A stretch of 5,990 nucleotides of DNA from Thermodesulfobacteriota bacterium (GTDB lineage Bacteria; Desulfobacterota; Desulfomonilia; Desulfomonilales; Desulfomonilaceae). The notes below the pieces were generated by a model that was given only the letters and a program-made list of their open reading frames with translations, did not search any database and was not told the DNA's origin. The stretch spans positions 1-5,990 of the forward strand of contig JAUPKT010000086.1 in the NCBI GenBank assembly GCA_030837305.1, read 5' to 3'. Below are positions 1-5,808 of this stretch, one piece after another; the first letter of the stretch is position 1, and every line of letters starts with the position of its first letter. Both the position numbers and the translations under genes were made by a program.

Positions 1-95
1 GCGTCGCCGGGGTGCAGCGACCATGCTGCAACCGCCGTTCCGCCAAGCGCAAGCATAAACTGACGCCGGGATAAACCACGAGTATCTCGTACCAT
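1..95 (-). CDS. Tat-exported protein, N-terminal fragment (runs off left edge)
   Basis: This minus-strand gene starts at ATG 95-93 and is cut by the window edge after 31 codons. The start is well supported by a CAGGAGT ribosome-binding site 5-6 bases upstream. The peptide begins MVRDTRGLSRRQFMLALGG and continues as a hydrophobic stretch rich in Ala, Leu and Gly. Residues 9-14 (SRRQFM) match the twin-arginine consensus S/T-R-R-x-F-L, so the product is very probably exported folded through the Tat system, or is a Tat-anchored membrane protein. Known Tat substrates include cofactor-containing oxidoreductases, metallo-hydrolases and solute-binding proteins, but the mature domain lies outside the window and no function can be assigned. 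It lies 52 bp downstream of the membrane-protein gene at 148-699 in the same orientation and could be co-transcribed with it. Confidence 0.82.
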   Translation of the reverse strand, partial: MVRDTRGLSRRQFMLALGGTAVAAWSLHPGD

Positions 96-147
96 ACGAC
101 TCCTGACTGTGATGACTCGTCCTCGGCTATATGGCCTCAAAGCCATT

Positions 148-699
148 TCATTGGGGCGTAGGCCCGGATTGCTTGAGCCTATTGCGCAGAGCTTCCAGAC
201 CTGAGGTCAATCCGTCTATGAGATCCTTATTGTCATCTCGCAATCTCTTCACCCCCTGGAGTGTTTGATCCAGGTCCTTCAATATGACTTGAGATTGTTC
301 CTGCAACTTTTCTCCCAGGGGAGTTGCCACGTCCTTGGACAATTCCTTTGACGCATCAAAAACCTTCTTACCAAGTTCTTTCCGTTCCGGATCAGCGGCA
401 AATCCATCCATCTGGCCTTTGAGGAAACCCTTTACGGCAGGATACAACTTCCGGCCCAGAACTTCCCCATCCTTTTCCAACCGATCGTCCGGGGTCGCCA
501 TGAGGGCCTCTCTCATCCTGTCCCCTGCCGCAGATGCCGCTCCACTGACAAAGGGATGGACGGTTTCAACGGCTCTTTCTCCGTGATGTTGATCAAGCTG
601 ATTCACAAGAATCACCATCAGTCCGTACGATGCCAGCAACACCAGAAACACCAGAACGATTACTTTGAAAAACCCCTCTATACGGGCTTGAAACGACAT
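148..699 (-). CDS. Single-pass membrane protein with charged helical tail, function unknown
   Basis: This gene encodes 183 residues beginning MSFQARIEGFFK. The frame stays open upstream to 729, but ATG 699 is preferred because an AAGGGGGTGG ribosome-binding site lies just upstream and the transmembrane helix then sits at the very N-terminus. Residues about 10-32 form one strong hydrophobic helix (FFKVIVLVFLVLLASYGLMV). The rest is hydrophilic, charged and predicted to be mostly helical, with Leu/Lys/Asp-rich stretches around residues 120-175 that look like amphipathic or coiled-coil segments. Two central Gly/Ala-rich stretches precede them. No catalytic motif or known family was recognised. 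The likely topology is a short cytoplasmic N-terminus, one membrane anchor and a periplasmic tail. It is the middle gene of a same-strand envelope cluster, 45 bp after the small secreted protein gene and 52 bp before the Tat-substrate gene. It is a real gene of unknown function. Confidence 0.78.
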   Translation of the reverse strand: MSFQARIEGFFKVIVLVFLVLLASYGLMVILVNQLDQHHGERAVETVHPFVSGAASAAGDRMREALMATPDDRLEKDGEVLGRKLYPAVKGFLKGQMDGFAADPERKELGKKVFDASKELSKDVATPLGEKLQEQSQVILKDLDQTLQGVKRLRDDNKDLIDGLTSGLEALRNRLKQSGPTPQ

Positions 700-744
700 G
701 GCCACCCCCTTGTCCACGCAGAGGAACACCTTTCAAAAAAAATG

Positions 745-1077
745 CTAACGCATAGGAGATGCCCAAGGAGGACCCTGCGGGCTGTCGTAGCTTATGCGAG
801 TTTTTGACATGGGCTTCCGCAAAGGTGGAGGACACAGCGGTGGAGGACACTCCACACGAACCTCCAACACCCTGCAACTTCTCGGCGCGAAGGAATTCTG
901 CGTGCACTTCACGAAAGCCATTTCCGATGCATGACCGGGCGTAGGTCCAAATCCTTGATAGAGAGCCCCACGGAAATTTTGCGCCGTGGCCACAAAAAAC
1001 GCGCTTGCATCGGCGGACGAAAACACCATTGATCCGCACACGACGGTGAACACGATCAACCAAACTATCCTAGTCAT
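745..1077 (-). CDS. Small secreted Cys/Pro-rich protein, weakly DUF4189-like
   Basis: This gene encodes 110 residues. ATG 1077 is chosen over the in-frame ATG at 1092 because the upstream ATG is embedded in a strong GGAGGTAAGG ribosome-binding site that serves 1077. Residues 1-25 form a signal peptide: Thr-Arg, then a hydrophobic core, then the cleavage-type motif ADA or ASA. The mature part has four cysteines (58, 68, 77, 82) and a pattern of Gly spacing, Ala-x2-Ala, Cys, then SCRV and another Cys. That pattern recalls DUF4189-type secreted domains, but only as a pattern match by eye. A CPPPL unit is repeated in tandem at residues 77-86, and the C-terminus is rich in Pro and Ser. The cysteines suggest disulphides and an oxidising periplasmic location. 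A near-consensus ECF/RpoE-type promoter lies about 60 bp upstream, which suggests envelope-stress control. A second reading frame open over 593-1063 looks like a shadow of this gene. Confidence 0.7.
   Translation of the reverse strand: MTRIVWLIVFTVVCGSMVFSSADASAFFVATAQNFRGALYQGFGPTPGHASEMAFVKCTQNSFAPRSCRVLEVRVECPPPLCPPPLRKPMSKTRISYDSPQGPPWASPMR
824..853 (-). repeat. 15-bp tandem repeat encoding CPPPL-CPPPL
   Basis: The 12-base unit GGTGGAGGACAC (plus strand) occurs at 824-835 and again at 839-850, a period of 15 bases. It is in frame within the small secreted protein, where it yields two consecutive Cys-Pro-Pro-Pro-Leu units. A 15-bp period keeps the frame, so copy number could vary between strains without breaking the gene. 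Confidence 0.75.
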
Positions 1078-1139
1078 TATCCTTACCTCCATCTAAAAAT
1101 TGGCCAAAACATGACCATAAAGTTCGACGACTAAAGCTT

Positions 1140-1167
1140 TTTGACATCCGGCCGCGCCTGAAGTTCT
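1140..1167 (-). promoter_or_regulatory. Candidate RpoE-type ECF sigma promoter
   Basis: On the minus strand AGAACTT (1167-1161) is followed by exactly 15 bases and then GTCAAA (1145-1140). The established RpoE/ECF02 consensus is a GGAACTT -35 box and a GTC-type -10 box with a spacer of about 15-16 bases, so both boxes and the spacing fit. Initiation about 7 bases downstream would leave a leader of about 55-60 nt before the ATG at 1077. The site lies in the 128-bp gap between the phosphofructokinase stop and the small secreted protein gene, where a promoter for the envelope cluster is expected. The window itself encodes an RpoE-like sigma factor. Assignment to that sigma factor is inference. 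Confidence 0.5.
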
Positions 1168-1205
1168 CTCCTTTAATCACAACCCTTTCACCCAATGATA
1201 ACCTG

Positions 1206-2504
1206 TCATAATGAAGCCGGCTCGTCATTGAGAAAAGACGGCTGCCCAGTAGCTTCCAGGACACTGCGCCATAACCTCCCATCCAGATCCACTTGACGAC
1301 GTGCTTTGACAATCTCCCGTATGGGAACATACACAAACTGATCATTCATGCTGCCAACTACCATGTTGGTCTTGCCTGCGAGGCCGGCGTGTACGGCATC
1401 TTGACCGAGAAACCCGCAAAACACGGAATCGTTCGCCGTTGCCGGCACCGACCTGATCGTGTAGCTGGGGTCTATGTATTTTAAGTTAGTCTCTATACCC
1501 TTCGAATGAAAATACTCCGAAATGCGCTGTTTAAGGTAATAACCAATATCACCCAATCTCGGATTCCCCGACTCATCTGCGCCGTCCGCCGAGCAATACT
1601 TCTGGCCGGCGCCTTCCGCAACCACTATTACAGCGTGCTTTCTTCGCAGGAGCCTTTCTTCCAGCACCGCCAAGAACCCTCTCGGCCCGTCGATATCAAA
1701 ATCGGACTCCGGGATCAGGACAAAATTGGCGTATCGTTTGTCCAATGCAGCACTGGCCGCTATGAAACCTGAATTCCTTCCCATGAGTTTCACCAGGCCA
1801 ATGCCGTTTGGAGCGCCATTGGCCTCAACATGCGCAGCCCCTATGGCCTGTGTGGCCATACTCACCGCGGTATTGAAACCGAAGGACCTAGACAAAAGGT
1901 TAATATCATTGTCAATTGTTTTTGGAATGCCTATCACCGCTATTTTTGCATTCCTCTGCCGAATCTCCTCAGAAATCCGGGCTGCCGCACGAAATGTTCC
2001 ATCGCCTCCTATGGCAAAGAAAATACCAACATTCATTCGCTCCAGGGCATCCACGATTTCTTGAATATCCTGAGGGCCCCTGGACGAAGAGAGTATCGTA
2101 CCCCCCAGTTCGTTGATCTCCGATACCACCTCGGGCGTCAATTCCATGAACCCATGGCCATACCGAGGAATCAAACCCTGCAGACCATAACGAATCCCCA
2201 GAATGTTGTTCACCCCGTAGGAATGATGAAGGGTCAGCACAACCGATCTAATCACATTGTTAAGCCCGGGGCACAAACCACCACATGTCACGATGGCGCA
2301 CTTCAACTTGCTGCAATCAAAGAAGATCTTCGACCGAGGCCCCGCCCGCATGAACGACTCCGGTTCCTTGCCTGAAGACAAGTCCCTACAAGCACTCTCC
2401 ACTGAAATGTCGTAGAGGACCCTCTCCGATTCTTCCACGAATTTCAGGGACTTCAGCGGAGAGTCAATCCGCGGGGTGCCAAGTGATTCAATCGTAGTGT
2501 CCAT
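1206..2504 (-). CDS. pfkA: ATP-dependent 6-phosphofructokinase, atypical group II clade X type
   Basis: This complete 432-residue enzyme phosphorylates fructose 6-phosphate to fructose 1,6-bisphosphate in glycolysis. The nucleotide loop GGLCPGLN is at residues 75-82, GGDGT at 166-170, the catalytic PKTIDND at 194-200 with Asp198 as the expected base, and the sugar-phosphate motif MGRNSGF at 241-247. EG at 297-298 and the YIDPSYTIRSVPATANDS block (343-360) also belong to the substrate site. The glycine in GGDGT predicts ATP use, because PPi-dependent homologues carry Asp there (GGDD). The lysine in PKTIDND is the group II residue. This Gly/Lys combination plus a leader of about 65 residues is typical of the ATP-dependent clade X enzymes found in spirochaetes, trypanosomatids and many anaerobes. 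The ATG at 2504 follows a purine-rich GAAGAGAAG. The gene is 185 bp downstream of ychF on the same strand, and a terminator-like element lies between them. No clear sigma-70 promoter was found immediately upstream. Confidence 0.95.
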   Translation of the reverse strand: MDTTIESLGTPRIDSPLKSLKFVEESERVLYDISVESACRDLSSGKEPESFMRAGPRSKIFFDCSKLKCAIVTCGGLCPGLNNVIRSVVLTLHHSYGVNNILGIRYGLQGLIPRYGHGFMELTPEVVSEINELGGTILSSSRGPQDIQEIVDALERMNVGIFFAIGGDGTFRAAARISEEIRQRNAKIAVIGIPKTIDNDINLLSRSFGFNTAVSMATQAIGAAHVEANGAPNGIGLVKLMGRNSGFIAASAALDKRYANFVLIPESDFDIDGPRGFLAVLEERLLRRKHAVIVVAEGAGQKYCSADGADESGNPRLGDIGYYLKQRISEYFHSKGIETNLKYIDPSYTIRSVPATANDSVFCGFLGQDAVHAGLAGKTNMVVGSMNDQFVYVPIREIVKARRQVDLDGRLWRSVLEATGQPSFLNDEPASL

Positions 2505-2602
2505 GGCTTCTCTTCACGTACAATATTCGGGCCTGTCGAGTCATGAGCGCCTATTTCAGTCCATATTTCAAGCGACGATGAATCAACCCTACTGCAAATC
2601 AC

Positions 2603-2665
2603 AAAAAAAGTCTATGAAAAAAACATATTAGTGCCAAAGACTTAGCGATGCCTCCTCTCATAGAC
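2603..2665 (-). terminator. Long-loop inverted repeat with T tract (terminator or attenuator)
   Basis: On the minus strand GTCTATGA and TCATAGAC (plus 2658-2665 and 2610-2617) can pair perfectly, and the 3' arm is followed at once by seven T residues (2609-2603). Pairing can extend inward, because the purine run AGAGGAGG after the first arm faces a T7 run before the second, giving A-U and G-U pairs. The enclosed loop is about 30-40 nt, long for a classical intrinsic terminator. It starts about 25 bp past the ychF stop codon, so it may end ychF transcription, or act as an attenuator in the leader of the phosphofructokinase gene. The purine arm resembles a Shine-Dalgarno sequence. Confidence 0.5.
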
Positions 2666-2689
2666 GACCATAACTTTATATTTCGGGCA

Positions 2690-3772
2690 TTACACATTAA
2701 AACGAAACAAAATAATGTCCCCATCTCTCACCGTGTAGTCTCTGCCCTCCAGTCGTATCCTTCCTGCTTTATGCGCAGCCGCCATGGATCCCGCATCGCG
2801 AAAGTCATCAAAGGAAATAACCTCGGCCCTGATGAAACCCTTGGCCATGTCCGTGTGAACAGTACCGGCCGCTTCCAAGGCGCTCGATCCACATGTGAGC
2901 GGCCAGGCTCTCACCTCGGGTTCCCCCGCAGTAAAGAAGACTATCAACTCAAGCAACAGAAACGACGTGCGAACAATCCGGTCCTTGGCTCCCTCATCGA
3001 GCGAAAGGTCTTCCAAAAATTCCCGAGCCTCTTCGACTGACAGTCCGGTAATTTCGGCCTCGCTGTCCGCGAACAACCAGTCAACAGAAATTCTCGGTTG
3101 ATCATTGACGAGGGTTTTCAACTCATTCAGAACAGACTGAATGTGTTCCCTGCTCTTATCCTCTTCAGCATTTACAAGCACTAACTCCGGCTTGGAGGAA
3201 AGAAAAGAAAAACCTCTTAATTTGTCCGTGTCCACGGTCTGCTCCAAGCACCTGAGCGGCTTCCCCTGTTCCAATAGGTCCAACGCCTTTGTCAAAAGCT
3301 CGTTTTCCAACGCCAACTCTCTCTTGCCCTTCTGCAAGTCCTTTCTCACCCTCTCCAGTCTACGCTCAACAATGGCCATGTCTGACAAAATCATCTCATC
3401 TTCCAAGGCACGAAAGTCTTCTAGAGGGTTGGCCTCGCCTAGCGCAGGTGAATCGAAGAAACGGACACAGTGAACCAGAGCATCGAGGGGTCTTATGAGT
3501 GACATGAACTTATCCAGTGTCGAAGTTTTTCCTCTCAGGTCCTCCCCAACGACGCCTTGTATATCTGAGTATTCCACCGTAACCGGTGTAACTTTCCGCG
3601 GTTTGTGGAAATCAGCCAGAAAATCCAACCGAGGATCGGAAACTCTGACCACGCCGAGATCCGCGTCCCTATGCTTCCTCGATTCGGATCCCTCGAGGCC
3701 GCCCGTTAGTGCCCTGAATACCGTGCTCTTACCGCTTCCTGGTAGGCCAATGATGCCCAGCTTCAATTTCAT
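2690..3772 (-). CDS. ychF: YchF-family nucleotide-binding protein with TGS domain, divergent form
   Basis: This 360-residue protein has about the same length as E. coli YchF (363). Its order is a P-loop domain with GLPGSGKST at residues 9-17, a switch II-like DIQG at 70-73, a helical hairpin around 115-170, an NAEE base-recognition motif at 201-204, and a C-terminal TGS domain (about 277-360) ending GDIILFRFNV. The TGS part is close to the family (FFTAGEPEVRAW, GFIRAEVI, RLEGRDYTVRDGD). NxxE in place of NKxD is the YchF hallmark associated with ATP rather than GTP preference, and family members bind ribosomes and act in translation and oxidative stress. It is divergent: the usual PNVG of the P-loop is PGSG, DIAG is DIQG, and the following GLVKGAS/GEGLGN loop is missing. 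ATG 3772 is chosen because the family starts a few residues before the first strand. GGGGAG abuts this ATG unusually closely, so a GTG at 3838 remains possible and would add 22 residues. Confidence 0.9.
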   Translation of the reverse strand: MKLKLGIIGLPGSGKSTVFRALTGGLEGSESRKHRDADLGVVRVSDPRLDFLADFHKPRKVTPVTVEYSDIQGVVGEDLRGKTSTLDKFMSLIRPLDALVHCVRFFDSPALGEANPLEDFRALEDEMILSDMAIVERRLERVRKDLQKGKRELALENELLTKALDLLEQGKPLRCLEQTVDTDKLRGFSFLSSKPELVLVNAEEDKSREHIQSVLNELKTLVNDQPRISVDWLFADSEAEITGLSVEEAREFLEDLSLDEGAKDRIVRTSFLLLELIVFFTAGEPEVRAWPLTCGSSALEAAGTVHTDMAKGFIRAEVISFDDFRDAGSMAAAHKAGRIRLEGRDYTVRDGDIILFRFNV

Positions 3773-3868
3773 CTCCCCATGAGGAATTTTCAGTCTCGAT
3801 ATGCGGAGATATTCATCCAATATTCCGACAAAGTCCACAAGGCTTTGCCGACAATATGCACGTATTCC

Positions 3869-3900
3869 AAAAAGCGCTCCCGAATGTTCTGGGATCGCGC
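3869..3900 (-). terminator. Intrinsic terminator after the sigma/anti-sigma operon
   Basis: On the minus strand the order is GCGC, a 2-nt bulge (GA), TCCC, a 9-nt loop, GGGA, GCGC, then five T residues. The eight paired positions are GC-rich and lie directly before the T tract, as in a Rho-independent terminator. It begins about 50 bp after the anti-sigma stop codon at 3952. It would insulate ychF from the stress operon. Confidence 0.72.
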
Positions 3901-3951
3901 AAGAGCCCGCTGTCTATGGGATTGATCTTTTATGGATGAGAGTGAGGGAAA

Positions 3952-4869
3952 CTAAGGGCTATTGATGAATCGAATGTATAGGACAACCTTATTGCTGTCC
4001 TGTGCCCGACTGGCTGGTGGCGTGACATTGAGGCCGGTGCCTGACGAAAGGGCTCCATGATTGACAAGTTCAGTGGTCAACCGACCGTAGGCTGATGATG
4101 GAATTACAACACCCAAAATAATCTCTCCCATCCTGTCATGCGTTCTCTCCTCCACAAGGCTTCCTTCCAAATGAGGCAACATGCGCTTGAGAGAATCAAC
4201 CGCGGAGGGGATGCTCTTGCTCTCTACGGTCAAATTATCGGCTCCTATGATGTCCGCCATGGATAAATTATGCTTCCTCTTCGTCGCCACTTCTTCTCCG
4301 AGCATTCGAGGGGTAGACATGGCATATTGCTGAAGGTGACCGAATGGGGAACTCTGATCACCTACGCTTCCCTTCACCACCGCACTCTCTGCCTGAGGCT
4401 TGGCTCCAAACCGCTGGGCTAAATTTGTCTGGGTAGGGCCTGCAGTGGCCGAGGGGCCGCGCGAGGTGCCTTCCGCAGAGGTGATCATTGCGGAACTTGT
4501 TGATATGACTTGATGCGGCGACCGATCATATACGACTATCCCAATGAACACCACCAGCGCTAGTGCTCCCACCCCTACCGGCAAAGGCATATACGGCGAA
4601 TAAGAAAAAAACTGCCGGAAAGATTCGAAAATGGATGTATGTGCTGCTGATTCGTGCAATTCGGCTTTGATTTTTTCGAGGAGATGATCAGGGGGCGATA
4701 TCTTTTCCAGGTTTGATAGAGTCCCGATGGTTATGCCGTACCACTGGTAATCCTCATGACAATAATGACAAACCGCTAAATGATCATTGACGTATTTTTC
4801 AGTCTGTCCATCCAATTTCTTCTCGATAAGTTCTCCAAATAGATCACTGACACGCTCACAATCGCTCAT
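3952..4869 (-). CDS. Transmembrane zinc-finger anti-sigma factor
   Basis: This 305-residue protein is the likely inhibitor of the ECF sigma factor encoded just upstream. Residues 30-37 give the HxxxCxxC zinc-binding signature of ZAS/zf-HC2 anti-sigma domains (His30, Cys34, Cys37), with a further Cys at position 4. A single hydrophobic helix at about 95-114 anchors it in the inner membrane. A low-complexity Ser/Thr/Ala/Gly/Gln linker (about 120-200) leads to a periplasmic domain at 210-303. Its pattern (NLTVESKSIPSAVDSLKRML, then EIILGVVIPSSAYGRLTTEL) resembles the ferredoxin-like folds seen in some DUF2275- or DUF4349-type proteins, but this is not a firm family call. The ATG at 4869 overlaps the sigma stop codon by 4 bases (ATGA), which implies translational coupling and 1:1 output. 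By analogy, the cytoplasmic part binds the sigma factor and the periplasmic part senses the signal. The gene ends before the terminator at 3869-3900. Confidence 0.88.
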   Translation of the reverse strand: MSDCERVSDLFGELIEKKLDGQTEKYVNDHLAVCHYCHEDYQWYGITIGTLSNLEKISPPDHLLEKIKAELHESAAHTSIFESFRQFFSYSPYMPLPVGVGALALVVFIGIVVYDRSPHQVISTSSAMITSAEGTSRGPSATAGPTQTNLAQRFGAKPQAESAVVKGSVGDQSSPFGHLQQYAMSTPRMLGEEVATKRKHNLSMADIIGADNLTVESKSIPSAVDSLKRMLPHLEGSLVEERTHDRMGEIILGVVIPSSAYGRLTTELVNHGALSSGTGLNVTPPASRAQDSNKVVLYIRFINSP

Positions 4870-5480
4870 GACAAGACCCTCTTCAATTTTTCCTTCACTA
4901 CCATACGCGCCCTATGCAAACGTGATTTCGTGGTGCCTTCAGGAAGATTGAGCAACTGGGCTATTTCTTCATAAGAGAAACCCTCGATATCACGTAAAAT
5001 CACAATCTCTTTGTGGTCAGGTTCCAATTCGTCAATCGCCTGCTGAACGATCTTCTGAATCTGTTTCCCAGCAAGCATTGTCTCGGGATTCGTAGAAAAG
5101 TCAGGCACGCTTTGTTGCTGAAAATCGCTATCTTCATCGTTGTTTGCATGCCCTTTGTTGACGAAATAGCCCCGACGCTTTAAGTACTTAAATCTATTCT
5201 TTCCCCGGTTCGTACCTATCTGAAAAAGCCACGTGGAGAATTTCGAGTCGCCTCTGAATTTCTTCAAATTCTGGTATGCGGCGGCAAAAATCTCCTGTGT
5301 TAGATCACTTGCCTCTTCTTGATCTCCTACATACCGATACGCAAGGTTGTATATTTTCTTGTAATACTTCTCCAGTAATACATCGAACGCTTCACGACTG
5401 CCTCGCTTGGTTCTCGCCACGAGGTCATGGTCATCATCACTCTCCCCAGCGGTGGAAGCGGAGAATAGAAACGATGTCAC
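4866..5480 (-). CDS. RpoE-like ECF sigma-70 factor
   Basis: This is an extracytoplasmic-function sigma factor that directs RNA polymerase to a stress regulon. From GTG 5480 it has 204 residues. Sigma region 2 is at about 30-104 (AFDVLLEKYYKKIYNLAYRYVGD, DLTQEIF, FRGDSKFSTWLFQI). A variable acidic and Gln-rich linker with NPE at its end follows, then region 4 at 143-197 with the helix-turn-helix FSYEEIAQLLNLPEGTTKSR. The motif set is closest to the RpoE/ECF02 type. The frame is open to GTG 5579, but that extra N-terminus is hydrophobic, unlike the family, and would overlap the predicted promoter. GTG 5480 gives the usual short lead-in of about 15-20 residues. GTG 5525 is also possible. None has a strong ribosome-binding site, so the start is uncertain while the frame and identity are not. 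It overlaps the anti-sigma gene by 4 bp, the standard arrangement for a sigma factor and its inhibitor. Confidence 0.92.
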   Translation of the reverse strand: MTSFLFSASTAGESDDDHDLVARTKRGSREAFDVLLEKYYKKIYNLAYRYVGDQEEASDLTQEIFAAAYQNLKKFRGDSKFSTWLFQIGTNRGKNRFKYLKRRGYFVNKGHANNDEDSDFQQQSVPDFSTNPETMLAGKQIQKIVQQAIDELEPDHKEIVILRDIEGFSYEEIAQLLNLPEGTTKSRLHRARMVVKEKLKRVLS

Positions 5481-5559
5481 GATATTCAGACACAAGCAGG
5501 TCAGAATTGTTTCAAGGTAGGCCACTATAAGTTGGTTTTCTCCACAAAAAATCTTACTG

Positions 5560-5589
5560 AAAATAAGGCCAAATAACACACAAAGTCAA
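5560..5589 (-). promoter_or_regulatory. Possible sigma-70 promoter of the ECF sigma operon
   Basis: On the minus strand TTGACT (5589-5584) is followed by 18 bases and TATTTT (5565-5560). The -35 box matches the housekeeping consensus at 5 of 6 positions and the -10 box at 4 of 6. Transcription would start near 5553, which favours a translation start at 5525 or 5480 over 5579. No good ECF-type GAACTT/GTC pair was seen here, so autoregulation is not evident from the sequence. Confidence 0.35.
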
Positions 5590-5681
5590 GAATTATGCGC
5601 TGTTCTCAGCAATTCCGGCTCCCGGCTTCAACTGGTAGGGCACCTGAAATATTATCTGTTTGCCGGACGGTCCCGAAATAC

Positions 5682-5703
5682 GTATTGTTATGGTATTGTA
5701 ATG
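5682..5703. repeat. 11-bp tandem repeat
   Basis: GTATTGTTATG (5682-5692) is followed directly by GTATTGTAATG (5693-5703), matching at 10 of 11 positions. The core CGTATTG recurs at 5864-5870, and its complement at 5846-5852 inside the downstream hairpin. This may be an array of protein-binding half-sites or chance AT-rich repetition. Confidence 0.5.
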
Positions 5704-5808
5704 CTGAACGGCACGCGACGTTGTTCCCAAGCGGTAGCACGAAATCTTCTGGGCCAAGTTGGGAGAAAAAATCGTGGCCCGCACCGCGCCGATGGATCAA
5801 GATGCTGA

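Noticed and set aside
131..146. Small inverted repeat ATGGC...GCCAT between the membrane-protein and Tat-substrate genes
   Set aside because: Five base pairs with no T tract. It is too weak to call a terminator, and the genes may be co-transcribed.
735..753. T8 tract with a 4-bp stem (ATGC-GTTA-GCAT) at the end of the small secreted protein gene
   Set aside because: The stem is too short and AT-rich for a convincing terminator, and the next gene on the same strand follows after 45 bp.
593..1063. Minus-strand open frame of 156 codons overlapping two other genes
   Set aside because: It overlaps the secreted-protein gene and the start of the membrane-protein gene out of frame. It lacks a good ribosome-binding site and has an Arg/Val/Ser/Gly-rich composition typical of a shadow frame.
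1830..2375. Plus-strand open frame of 181 codons
   Set aside because: It is wholly antisense to the phosphofructokinase gene, whose motifs are unambiguous, and has no recognisable domain or ribosome-binding site.
3773..3838. N-terminal extension of YchF from a GTG at 3838
   Set aside because: The family begins a few residues before the P-loop strand and the extra 22 residues do not fit. It is kept only as an alternative because the ribosome-binding site of ATG 3772 is unusually close.
5422..5439. Out-of-frame ATG codons after a GGGGAG inside the sigma gene as an alternative start
   Set aside because: They lie in a different frame from the conserved sigma region 2 and would give a spurious peptide.
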